The position numbers and the translations under genes were made by a program. Source: Pseudomonas sp. R28(2017) (lineage in GTDB: Bacteria; Pseudomonadota; Gammaproteobacteria; Pseudomonadales; Pseudomonadaceae). Taken from it: DNA of 64,000 nt. Numbering within the stretch: the stretch's first letter is position 1; each line of letters opens with the position of its first letter. Of this stretch, positions 18,235 through 28,800 are shown piece by piece. The stretch covers positions 124,001 through 188,000 of the forward strand of contig NZ_NEHW01000012.1 in the NCBI RefSeq assembly GCF_002112505.1, read 5' to 3'. A model generated the notes under the pieces. The model saw only the letters and a program-made list of their open reading frames with translations, ran no database searches and was not told the DNA's origin.

Positions 18235-19635
18235 ATGGCATCCCGACGTGCAGCTGCTCGCAAGCCCAAAGCCGACAGTGTACCGAACCAGATTTTCCGC
18301 GCCCGCGAAGAGCGCGTTGCCGATGGCAAGCGTTTGCGCGACACGGTGCCGCGAGAGAGCCATGGCAAATGGAAGCCGGCGCGCCAGCGCGACGTCATTG
18401 CCCTGCTGGAAAAGTCCAACCGCGACCGCCTGCAGGACCTGGTGCCCATCCGCTATGGGCGCATGCTGCGCAGCCCGTTCACCTTCCTGCGTGGTTCGGC
18501 GGCGCTGATGGCCCATGACCTGGCCCAGGGGCCGAACATCGGCGTCAACGTACAGGCTTGTGGCGACTGCCACCTGCTTAATTTTGGCCTGTTTGCCACC
18601 CCCGAGCGCAACCTGGTGTTCGACCTCAACGACTTCGACGAAACCCTGCCCGCACCCTGGGAATGGGACATCAAGCGGCTGGTCGCCAGCTTTGCCGTGG
18701 CGGCCCGCGATAATGGCGCGGGCGACGCGCAAGCGCACAAGGTTGCAGTTGCCTGCGCCCGGGCTTACCGCGAGCACTTGCGGCGGTTCTCGAAGATGAA
18801 GCCGCTCGAGGTCTGGTACTCGCGCCTGGACGCGCAAACGATGCTGGACACTGCCCCCGACGCCAAGGCCCGCAAGTTCCGCCAGCAACTGTTCGACCGC
18901 GCCCGTGAGCGCGTGATGGAAAGCGTGTTTCCGAAGATCGCCGGGCAGGTGGGGGGCCAGCCACGCATCGTCGACCAGCCACCGGTCATCCAGCATGTCG
19001 ATGATCCGGACTTTCTCGAGCGCGTGCGCAGCAGCCTGGAGGCCTATCGGCTGAGCCTGTCGGACGAGCGCCGGGTGTTGCTCGACCGCTATCGCCTGGT
19101 GGATGCTGCGCTCAAGGTGGTCGGCATCGGCAGCGTGGGCACGCGCTGCTATATCGGGCTGTTGTTCTCCGAGGAAAACCACCCGTTGATCCTGCAGTTC
19201 AAGGAGTCCTGCCGCTCGGTGCTGGAACCTTATGCCGGCAAGAGCCAGTACGATAACCAGGGCCAGCGGGTGGTGATGGGGCAGCGGCTGATGCAATCGT
19301 CCAGCGACATCTTTTTGGGTTGGGTCAGGGGCCCGGCCGGGTACGACTTCTTTGTCCGGCAACTGCGCGACATGAAAATGTCGGTGCCGCTGGAACACAT
19401 CAACACCACGCAACTGGAGCGCTATGCCGACTTCTGCGGCATGACCCTGGCACGTGCCCACGCCAAGTCCGGCGATGCCGCGACCATTACCGGCTACCTG
19501 GGCAAGAGCGACGTCTTCGACCTGGCCCTGGGCGATTTTGCCCTGCTGTATGCCGACCAGACCGAGCGCGACCATGAACAGTTGCTCAAGGCAGCACGTT
19601 CGGGTCGGGTAAACGTGATCCACGAAGAGGAATGA
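18235..19635 (+). CDS. DUF2252 kinase-like protein
   Basis: The 466-residue cytoplasmic protein starts MASRRAAARKPK at an ATG 8 bp after AGAGGAG. The frame is open further upstream, but that part overlaps the previous gene. The DUF2252 core is clear: PFTFLRGSAALMAHDL, ACGDCHLLNFG and VFDLNDFDETLPAPWEWD. These GDCHLLN and D-x-ND blocks resemble the catalytic and metal loops of aminoglycoside-phosphotransferase-like kinases. No characterised substrate is known to me. It is 7 bp upstream of a MscS-type channel gene and very probably cotranscribed with it. Confidence 0.9.
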   Translation: MASRRAAARKPKADSVPNQIFRAREERVADGKRLRDTVPRESHGKWKPARQRDVIALLEKSNRDRLQDLVPIRYGRMLRSPFTFLRGSAALMAHDLAQGPNIGVNVQACGDCHLLNFGLFATPERNLVFDLNDFDETLPAPWEWDIKRLVASFAVAARDNGAGDAQAHKVAVACARAYREHLRRFSKMKPLEVWYSRLDAQTMLDTAPDAKARKFRQQLFDRARERVMESVFPKIAGQVGGQPRIVDQPPVIQHVDDPDFLERVRSSLEAYRLSLSDERRVLLDRYRLVDAALKVVGIGSVGTRCYIGLLFSEENHPLILQFKESCRSVLEPYAGKSQYDNQGQRVVMGQRLMQSSSDIFLGWVRGPAGYDFFVRQLRDMKMSVPLEHINTTQLERYADFCGMTLARAHAKSGDAATITGYLGKSDVFDLALGDFALLYADQTERDHEQLLKAARSGRVNVIHEEE

Positions 19636-19642
19636 CGGTGCG

Positions 19643-21280
19643 ATGACGGGCCTGCTCAAATGGCTGTTGCTGTCAGGGTGGCTGTTCGCCGGGGTGGCGA
19701 GCGCCAGCGAAATGCCGGGCAGCGCGACCGACGGCGTACCAGGCGTACCCGCCGAGCTGCGGGTGGCCAACCGCACGATCATCACCTTGCAGGCGACCCT
19801 GCTCGGCGAAACCCCGGCGAGCAGGGTTCAGCGGGCGGCCGCGGTGATCGATGAGGCACTGCAGGGTACCGATGAGCTGCAGGTGCGCATCGACCCGATC
19901 CTCAACAGCCAGCTGGTCATCCTGGCTGGCCGGCGTGCCTTCATCGTTGCGCCGCAGGACCTGGGCGTGGACGGCGGCGATACCCGCGCGGCGGCCGAGC
20001 GAGCAGTGGCGAACCTGCAGCAAGTGATCGATGAGACCCGGCAGGCGCGCAGCCTGCATTTTCTGCTGACCGCGGCCGGCTTGTCCTTGCTGGCCACGCT
20101 GGTCTACCTGGTGTTGATCAAGGGTGCGAATTTCGCCCGCCTGAAACTGCGCGCCTTGCTGCCCGCGCTGATGCGCAGCCGGGCGCGGGAGATCAAGGTC
20201 GGGCAACTGTCACTGTTCGACATGCAGTACGTGTACTTCTTCATCGACCGCCTGTTGCGCCTGTTGTACTGGGGGGTGGTGCTGCTGTTGAGCTACGAAT
20301 GGCTGAGCTACGTGCTGTCGCGCTTCCCGTATACCCGGCCATGGGGAGAAAGCCTCAACCTCTATCTGTTCGACCTGTTCAGGTTGGTGATGGATGGCGT
20401 GGTCAATGCCATCCCGGGTATCGCCGTGGCAGTGATGATCTTTTTCATCGCGCGGGGCGTCAGTGCCTTCAGCCGCCGCCTGCTCGAGCGCCTGTCGCGG
20501 CCCGGCACGCTCAAGTGGCTGACGGCGGAAACCCTGCAGCCGACCACGCGCCTGACCTCGCTGGCGATCTGGCTGTTCGCCTTGGTCATGGCCTACCCGT
20601 ACCTGCCGGGCGCCGGTACGGACGCCTTTAAAGGGCTGTCGGTGCTGCTCGGCCTGATGATCTCCCTGGGCGCGTCCAGCGTGGTGGGGCAGGCGGCTGC
20701 CGGGTTGATCCTGACCTATTCGCACACACTGAAGGCGGGCGAGTACGTGCGCGTGGGCGAGCATGAGGGCACGGTGACCGAGGTGGGCATGTTCAACACC
20801 ACCATCCGCACCGGGCTCGGCGAAGTGCTGACGCTGCCGAACTCGATGATCACCGGCTCGGTGACCAAGAACTACTCACGGGTCGGCCAAGGGAGCGGCT
20901 ATGTTGTCGACACCGTGGTGACGATCGGCTACGACACGCCCTGGCGCCAGGTAGAGGCGATCCTGATCGAGGCGGCAGACCGTACCGAGGGCATCCTGAG
21001 CACTCCCAGGCCCCAGGTGTTCCAGACCGGGCTGTCCGACTTCTACCCGGAATACCGCCTGGTCGCCCGTGCCACGCCGGAGCAGCCGAAACCGCGGGCG
21101 GAGCTGCTGAGCATGCTGCATGCGAACATCCAGGACGGGTTCAACGCCTACGGCATCCAGATCATGTCGCCGCACTACCAGGAAGACCCGTCCAAGGACA
21201 AATGGGTACCGCGGGAGAAATGGTATTCGGCCCCGGCCCGTCCGCCAGTGGATGGGCCGGATGACCGGACATCGAGCTAG
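19643..21280 (+). CDS. MscS-family mechanosensitive channel with periplasmic N-terminal domain
   Basis: This 545-residue protein has a signal sequence (LLLSGWLFAGVASASE), then a periplasmic region of about 120 residues. Several membrane helices follow, then the conserved MscS core (LLGLMISLGASSVVGQAAAG with the pore helix glycine/alanine pattern) and the beta domain GEYVRVGEHEGTVTEVGMFNTTIRTGLGEVLTLPNSMI. It should release solutes under membrane tension at the inner membrane. It is the last plus-strand gene of the block. Its stop codon lies only 2 bp from the end of the convergent TolC-like gene, so no separate terminator fits between them. Confidence 0.93.
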   Translation: MTGLLKWLLLSGWLFAGVASASEMPGSATDGVPGVPAELRVANRTIITLQATLLGETPASRVQRAAAVIDEALQGTDELQVRIDPILNSQLVILAGRRAFIVAPQDLGVDGGDTRAAAERAVANLQQVIDETRQARSLHFLLTAAGLSLLATLVYLVLIKGANFARLKLRALLPALMRSRAREIKVGQLSLFDMQYVYFFIDRLLRLLYWGVVLLLSYEWLSYVLSRFPYTRPWGESLNLYLFDLFRLVMDGVVNAIPGIAVAVMIFFIARGVSAFSRRLLERLSRPGTLKWLTAETLQPTTRLTSLAIWLFALVMAYPYLPGAGTDAFKGLSVLLGLMISLGASSVVGQAAAGLILTYSHTLKAGEYVRVGEHEGTVTEVGMFNTTIRTGLGEVLTLPNSMITGSVTKNYSRVGQGSGYVVDTVVTIGYDTPWRQVEAILIEAADRTEGILSTPRPQVFQTGLSDFYPEYRLVARATPEQPKPRAELLSMLHANIQDGFNAYGIQIMSPHYQEDPSKDKWVPREKWYSAPARPPVDGPDDRTSS

Positions 21281-21282
21281 GC

Positions 21283-22791
21283 CTACCGGTCTGCTGCCAG
21301 GAGGTTGTCCCGCGTCTGTTGCTCCACGGTGTGCTGGATTTCCCGGGCCAGCGTCTTCACGTCATGCTGCCCGATCTCCTTGGGCATGACCTCGAAGCCG
21401 ACCGAGTTGTACAAGCGCCCCCAGGCAGCCTGGGCATCGGAGTAGGCCGCTTCCCGCTGATAGCGTGACAGCAGCAGACGCCCTTCGGCGCGGATCAGTT
21501 CCAGTTCGCTCCCCAATGCCGCGCTGCGCGACGATTGCGCATAATCGAGCAGGCTGCGGTCGACGCGCAGGCTTTCGTCGGCAAACTCGACCTCCTGGCG
21601 CGCCAGCTGGTAGCGCAGCAGGCCGACACGGACCTGGGTGAGGATGGCCATGGACAAGGCGGTGCGGCGCATGTCGTCGGTCTTTTCCTGGCTTTCTTGC
21701 GCTGCAGTGATGTCGGGGTATTGCAGCAGACGCAGCAGGTTCATCGATACGTTGATGCCGGTCTGGTTCCAGTCGCTGTTGTACAGGTACTTGTTGGAGT
21801 CGTACTCGTAGCCGTAGTTGAAGCTGACGTTTGGCCACAACTGGGCCTTGGCGATCTTCAGGTCGTTCATGCTGACACGCTTGCGATACCACTCTTCCAT
21901 GATTTCCGGCCGGCGCTCCAGAGACAGCCGCTCCAGTTTTTCCACATTGCCATCGAGCAAGGGCAGTGGCGGCTCGCTGCTGTCGGCCAGGACCATGCGC
22001 GTATTGGGCGGCAGCGACATCAGCGCGGCGAGTTCGGCGCGGGCGAACTCAAGGTCCTGGCGGCGCACGGTGAGCATGTAGACCGAATCGAGCAGGGCGC
22101 GCTGGTAGGCGAGGATGTCCTGGCGTGGCAGCAGGCCTTTACCCTCGGCTTCACGTGCCGCCGTCAGGGCGCGGTGGGTGCGCATCAGCAAGCCGTCCAC
22201 CTCGGGCAACAGACGCTGGGCGCCCAGTGCGCGCCAGTAGGCGTTGCGCACGTCCTGCAGCACGTTCTGCGCGACTTTCTCACGGCGCTCCTCGGCCATC
22301 AGGATCTGGTCGTTCTTCTGCTGCGTACGGAAGTAGGCGACCCCGAAGTCCAGCAGGCTCCATGACAGGCCAAGGCTGTACAGGGTGCGGTAACGCTCCT
22401 CGGACGTCGACGGGCGCAAGCTGACCTGGCGGTCCTGGATGCCGATGGAGGTGCCGCCAGAGTCGTTGTTACGCCCGGCATAACCGGCCGAGGCCACCAG
22501 GCGCGGCAGCATCTCGTGGCTGGAGACATCGCGCAGGTCGGACGCCAGGGCGCTCTCCAGCAGCTTCAGGCGGTAATCGAGGTTGTATTTCAACGCACGG
22601 GCCGAGGCTTCGTAGAACGTGATTGGCCCGTTGACCGGCTCCTGCTCCTTGTACATGCGCGCCTGGTCTTCGATGACCCGCTGGCGCATTTCGTCCTCGG
22701 TGTAGGGTTTGGGCTCGAAGCTCGAGCAGGCGCTGAGCAGGACGCTGACGGCAGCGAAGCTGCCCAGGGTCTTCAAGGTCGATACTGACAT
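21283..22791 (-). CDS. TolC-family outer-membrane channel lipoprotein of the giant-adhesin operon
   Basis: The 502-residue protein starts MSVSTLKTLGSFAAVSVLLSAC, a lipoprotein signal with lipobox LLSAC, and contains the long helical repeats of TolC/OprM-type channels (ITFYEASARALKYNLDYRL, LLPRQDILAYQRALLD, MNLLRLLQYPDITAAQ). It should form the outer-membrane exit duct. I chose the start at 22791, which has AAGGA nearby and gives a clean signal. An ATG at 22830 overlaps the stop of the giant gene as ATGA and would add 13 residues before the signal. It is the last gene of a five-gene operon that also encodes three HlyD-type adaptor domains. Together they have the adaptor and duct of a type I system. 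Confidence 0.9.
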   Translation of the reverse strand: MSVSTLKTLGSFAAVSVLLSACSSFEPKPYTEDEMRQRVIEDQARMYKEQEPVNGPITFYEASARALKYNLDYRLKLLESALASDLRDVSSHEMLPRLVASAGYAGRNNDSGGTSIGIQDRQVSLRPSTSEERYRTLYSLGLSWSLLDFGVAYFRTQQKNDQILMAEERREKVAQNVLQDVRNAYWRALGAQRLLPEVDGLLMRTHRALTAAREAEGKGLLPRQDILAYQRALLDSVYMLTVRRQDLEFARAELAALMSLPPNTRMVLADSSEPPLPLLDGNVEKLERLSLERRPEIMEEWYRKRVSMNDLKIAKAQLWPNVSFNYGYEYDSNKYLYNSDWNQTGINVSMNLLRLLQYPDITAAQESQEKTDDMRRTALSMAILTQVRVGLLRYQLARQEVEFADESLRVDRSLLDYAQSSRSAALGSELELIRAEGRLLLSRYQREAAYSDAQAAWGRLYNSVGFEVMPKEIGQHDVKTLAREIQHTVEQQTRDNLLAADR

Positions 22792-22826
22792 AGGCTGTCC
22801 TTGGTCCATCCGTGAATGCTTGGGCT

Positions 22827-25800
22827 TCATTGGGTGTTGCTCCCGCGGCGCAGGGCGGCTTCGCGCAATTGCGCTCGGAAACCGGGCGCGGCCTGTGGTT
22901 TCTTGTCCGCTTGGCCGACCATGTCGGTGTGCGCAGAGGCCCATACCGAAGGGTCCGGCAGCAGGCCATCGGCCGTCAGGCTGATGACCCCATGGCGGCC
23001 ATCGACCCAGTCCTGGTCTTCAGCGCTGGCACGCCGGCTTTCGCCCACTGCCCGGGCAACGAACTGGCCATTGACCTGGCCAAGCTGGCTGCCGATCGAC
23101 TGGCTTTCGATCTCGGGCGTGGCGAACAGGCGAACATCACTGCCATCGGCGCCCCAGGCAGACAAGGTCAGTGTCTGGTTGACCCGTTCGACGACCGGCG
23201 CCACGAAGATCGCCGGGTTGACGTCCGGCAGCGGCACGCTGGCCAGGCCGGCACGGCTGTCGCGGTCGAAATAGGGGCCAGGCGGAATGTACGGGCTGGA
23301 GATATCCAGAGTGATGACCAGCTGGGCCTGGTCGGTGGCACCTGCCAGGTCGCTGATGGTGTAGGTGAAATAGTCCTTGAGCACTTGGCCAAGGCCTGCT
23401 GCGGCGAGGACCTCGGGGTTGCTCAGGTCGATGGTGTAGGTGTAGCTGCCGTCGGCGTTCAGCACCAAGGCGCCATAACGGCCGGCGATGGGTTGGCCAA
23501 TCACCCCGGCGTTACCGCTGGCGCCTTCCTGACCGGCGCGGATGGCGGTCACGCTGAGGCTGTCGCCGCCATCCACGTCGCTGTCGTTGGGCAGTACGTT
23601 GCCACTGGTGTGCGGTGCTGGCACCTGGTCGCTGGCGGTGTTGCTGTCGTCGCGGGCCACCGGGTTGTCGTTGTTGCCCTGGATGGTCACCGTCAAGCGT
23701 GCGTCGGCAGTGGCGCCGGCGGTGTCGCGCATGCGGTAGGTGAACACTTCACGCAGCGATTCGCTGGCGCTGCGCATGGCCTGCACGGTGGGGTTGTTGT
23801 TGTCCACGGTGTAGACGTAGCTGCCATCGGCATTGATCAACAGCGTGCCATACAGGCCTTGCAGCAGCTGGCCGGCGCTGGCGCTCTGGCCGTTTTCAGC
23901 GGTGTACTGCAGCACCGTCCTGGTCTCGCCATACTGCACGCCGTCGACGTCGGTGTCGTTGTCCAGCACGTTGCCGCGCGGGTCGACGCCGCCACTGCCG
24001 TTGTTCACGCCACCGGCTTCCACGGCAGCGGCGGTGTCGTCGTTGGCCACCGGGAAGTCGTTGCGGCCATCGATGGTGATGGTCAGCAGGCCGTTGGCGG
24101 TGCCGCCCCAGAGGTCGGTGAGCAGGTAGGTGAAGTTGTCGGTCAGGGTCTGGCCGCTGACACGCAGCGCCTGCACCGCCGCCAGGCTGTTGTCCAGCAC
24201 GTACTGCCAGCTGCCGTCGGCGTTCAGCGTCAGCTCGCCGTACTGGCCGCGCAGGGTCTGGCCGACGCCGGTCGGGTTGCCGGGCAACGGCCCATCGCCG
24301 CTCCAGAACGCCAGCACTTCGAGGGTTTCCGGGACGATGATGTTGATGGTGTCGGGGTCGCTGTCGTTGTCCATCACATTGCCGGACGGGTCGCTGCCGG
24401 GGATGGCGTTGTCCCGGCCGCCGGCTTCGATGGCCGGGCCCAGGTCGGGGTTGGCTACCGGTGGCTGGTTCTCACCGCGGATCAGCACATAGAGGGTGGC
24501 GGTATCGCTCAGGCCGCCCCCGTCGGTGACCTGGTAGGTGAAGTGCTGGATGACGAAACCCAGCGGGCCCAGGGCAATGATGTCGGGGTTGCTGGAGTCG
24601 ACCACGAAGCGGTAGCTGCCGTCGGCATTGATCGTCAGCGTGCCGTACTGGCTGATGACCGTGGCGCTGCCGCTCAGCGGATCGAGGCTCGGGTTGCTGC
24701 TTTCGGCGCCCACGCCCACGGCGGTGACGGCCTTGCTGTCGTTGGCATCGACGTCGGTGTCGTTGTTCAGCACGTTGCCCGTGGGGTTGCGCCCGCCGTT
24801 GCCATCGTCGTCGGTGGCCACGGCATAGGCCAGGTCATCATGGGCCACCGGGGTGTCGTAGCGCCCCTCGATGGTGATGACGATCTGTGCCTGCGAGCTG
24901 GCACCGGCGGTGTCGTGCATGCGGTAGCTGAAGGTTTCCACCAGGCTCTGGCCGGCCTTGAGTGCCTGTACGGCGGCCAGGCTGTCGTTGACGGTGTAGA
25001 CGTAGTTGCCGTTGCCATCGATGCTCAGCGTGCCGTAGTTGCCGGCCACCACCGTGGCGCCGGCGCTGACCTGCACGAAGGTGCCGCCAGCGGCCAGCGT
25101 GCCCAGGTAGATGCCGTCCAGGGTCTTGCTGTCGCCGGCGTCGACGTCCTGGTCATTGGCCAGGGCATTGCCGTTGCCGGGCTGGCCCGGCAGGCCGTTG
25201 TTCACGCCACCGGCCTCGACGGCGATGGCCGAGTCGTTGGCGGCAATCGGTGTATCGTTGCGGCCGTGGATGACCACGCTGAAGGTGGCGGTGACGGTCT
25301 TGCCGTTGCCATCGCTGACGCTGTACTGGAACACCTCGGTGAGCCGGTCGGCGTCGGTGCGCAGGGCCTGCACGGCGCTGTTGCTGTTGTCCACCACGTA
25401 GCGGTAGTTGCCCTGGGCGTCCAGGATCAGGCTGCCGTAGTTGCCGGCCAGCGGCTGCCCGAGGATACCATTGGCACCGGTGGGGCTGAGTACGCCGGTG
25501 ATGCTCAGGGTATCGCCGTCCGGGTCACTGTAGGCGCCGCGGATGTTGCCGCTGGGGTCGATACCGGGGATGGCGTTGTTCAGGCCGCCAGCCTCGACGG
25601 CATCGATGCTGACCGCGTTGACCACGGGCGGGTCGTTGACCCCGGTGACGGTGATGACCAGCTGCGCCTGGTCGGTCAGCCCGCCGCTGTCGTGGATCTG
25701 GTAGGTGAAGAGCACGTCCAGGCGCTGCCCGGCTGCCAGGGCGCGGATGGCCGGGTCGGCGCTGTTGACGAGGAAGGTGTAGGTGCCGTCCTGGTTGAGC

Positions 25801-28800
25801 GTCAACTGGCCGAAGTTGCCGCTGATCAGGCTGTTGTCAGCCAGCCGGGCGATGCTGCCGGTAATTGTCCCCGGGCTGCCACCCGTAACCGGGCTGAGGG
25901 CGCCACCGCTGCTTTCCAGCCCGCTGCGCACACCGTCGACCTTGAGCTGGGTGGCGGTCGGCTGGTCGAGACTATCGACGTCGGAATCGGCGCCGACGCC
26001 AGCGTTGCCGGTGATCACATTGCCGCTGGCATTGACGGGCGCGGTGATGCCGTCGCTGGAACCGGCCGTGGCGGTGCCATGGTCGTCCACGGCTACCGGG
26101 GCGTCGTTTGCACCCTGAAGGGTGATCACCAGGACGCTGATCGATTTCAGGCCACCGGTATCGGCCATCTGGTAGCTGAACTGCTCGACCAGGGTCTGGC
26201 CAGGGGAGAGTGCCTGGACGGCAGCGTTGCTGTTGTCGATCACGTAGCGGTAGCTGCCGTCGGTGTTGAGGGTCAGGGTGCCGAAATTGCCCAGCAGGGT
26301 GGTCGAGCCGCCAGCGGGCAGCGGGATGATCCGCCCGCCGCCCGGGCCGTCGAAGCGAACGGTCGTGACCTGTCTGGTTTCGCCCAGTGCCACCGCGTCC
26401 ACATCGGTGTCGTTGTCCAGTACATTACCGATGGCGTCCGCGCCGGGCGTGCCATTGTTGGTGCCGCCGGCTTCGATGGCGGTACCCACGTCACCATGGG
26501 CGATCGGTGTGTCGTTGGCACCATGGATGTTGATCTGCAGCACCGCGTTGCTGGTCAGGCCGCCGGTATCGGCAATGGTGTAGTCGAAGAAATCGCTGAC
26601 GAACTGGCCCGCCGTGCGCAGCGCCTGTACCGCCGGGTTGCTGTTGTCGACCACGTACTGGAAGCCACCATTGGGCCTGATCACCAGGATGCCGTACAAC
26701 CCCTGCAGCAGGGTGACGCCAGTGGCGCTGACCGCCACACCGTCAGGCCTCAGGTTGTTGGCGATGCGGGTGACGGTGAGCACGTCGCCGTTGGTCTGGA
26801 TGTCGACATCGGTGTCGTTGGCCAGCACGTTGCCGGTGGGGTTCACGCCGGGGTCGGCGTTGTTCAGGCCACCGGCTTCGACCGCGATCGCCAGGTCAGG
26901 GTTGGCGATGGGGGCGTCGTTGACCGGAGTGATGATGATGTTCATCACGTCGGTGTCGGTCAGGGCATCGGCGGGATTCTGCCCGGGGATGCCGTCACCG
27001 TTGAGCGGGTGGTCACCGAAGTTGCCCTGGTCGTTGGTCACCATGGTCAGGGTTTCGGCGGTGCGGGCGGTGTTGAAGTCCTGGTCGCCCTTGTAGTACA
27101 GCTGGGCGAGCAGGGCATTCAGCTCGCTCAGGGTGCCGCTCAGGACCAGGCTGCGGCCGGCACCGGACGGTGGCGTGGCGTTGGCCGCAGGCGGGGTTGC
27201 GGCTTGCCAGAGAACGCCGTGGAGCACCGACAGGGTAATGGTCATCCCCCCTTCGGTGGTATTGCCATTCACGTCCACGTCGCTGATCGCCAGGCCGACG
27301 AGGTGCAGTACGGTGTCTTCCAGCCCTTGCTGGTCGGCGACACTGTTGACCGGGGCTTCGTTCAGGTGCACGTAGCCGGCATCGGCAGTGCCGCTGGTGC
27401 CTTCGCCCAGGCTCAGGTTGATGCTGCCGAGCCCGCCCGGGGTGGTGCCGGTATCGCTGTCGATACGCAGGCGGAAGTGGTTGTTGGCACTGACCGTGTG
27501 GTCCTGTGCCACAACCACCAGGTAGCTGCCCGAGGGCAGCAGGGCAAACTGGTACTGGCCGTCGATGGCCGTGGTGGTGGTGAAGCTGCGGTCGTCGGCG
27601 GTGCCGAACTGGCCATCGTCGCCAGCCCAGGTCAAGGTCACGCCGATGCCGCCCAGGCCCGGGCCATCGGGGGTGACGCTGCCCGTGGCGCTGCGGGTGT
27701 CGTCCCACAGCGTGCCCCGGACCACACCCATGCCGGCGCCATCGCTGAGGATGTAGTTGTTCAGGCCGCTGGCGCCGTCCTGGCCAGTGCGTTCCCCGGT
27801 TGCACCGCCAGCCGTGGCGGGCAGCGAGCCACCCCAGCCATTGGCCTCGAAATCGCTGGGCAGGCTGGTCCAGGTCAGTACTGCCGAGCTGGCCGCGTTG
27901 TCGGCGATGGTGATGTTGGGCAGGGTGACGGTGTAGATCACCTGCACGCTGTCGTTGACCGCCAGGCGCGCGAAGTCCAGCGCGATTGCCGTGCCGGCGC
28001 TGAAGCTGATGCCGGCCGGCAGGTTGGCCAGGTCCAGCGCCACGCCGTTGAGCAGAATGCTTTGTACCTGGTAGTTGCTGCCGTTGGGGAACTGGTCGGC
28101 GAGGTGGGTGTTGTAGGCCGGCACTTCGCCGTTCTGGGTGAAGCTTACCGATACCGTGGCGGTGGTGGTGCCGTTGCCGGGCGCCACGTCGACCACACGC
28201 TTGTCCAGGCTGGTGAAGCTCGGCTCGACCACCCGTTCGAACACCGTGTCGCTCTTGCCCCGGTCGACGCCGCCATTGAGGCCGACGTGCTCATGCACGG
28301 AAACACCCAGGTTGGCGCCGGCCTGGTTGCTGGCCACGTTGCTGACACGCACGTTGAACTCCAGCACCACGCCTTCGACGTCGGGGTCGTTCAGTTCGGT
28401 GTTGGTCAGGTTACCGAGGCTGAAGGTGACCGTCTGGCTGCCATCGGCATTGGTGGTGATGACCAGGCGCCCGTTGTTGGTGTCGAACACCCCGGTGGGG
28501 ACCGCGCCGGACAGGTCGGCGTGAATGCCCTGGGCCACGTCACTGAGTTCGTTGCCCGGCATGCTCAAGGTACCGCTGCTGATCAGGTTGTTGGCATCGC
28601 TGGTCAACCCGGCCGGGGTGTTGGAGAGGAACGCGATCAGGATGTTGTTGAGGCTGGCGGGTATGAACTCCAGGCCTGCGGCCAGCTCGATGCGGATCTG
28701 GTAGTCGGGGTTGTCGCCAGTGGGCACCAGCACCGCCACGCGGTAGCGGACGATCTCGCCGACCACCACGTTCTCGGAGACGCCGCTGGTGTCGGTGGCA

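Noticed and set aside
23300..26920. Regularly spaced repeats that could suggest a CRISPR array
   Set aside because: The period is about 406 bp and the repeats are in-frame protein domains (VCBS type), not short identical repeats with spacers.
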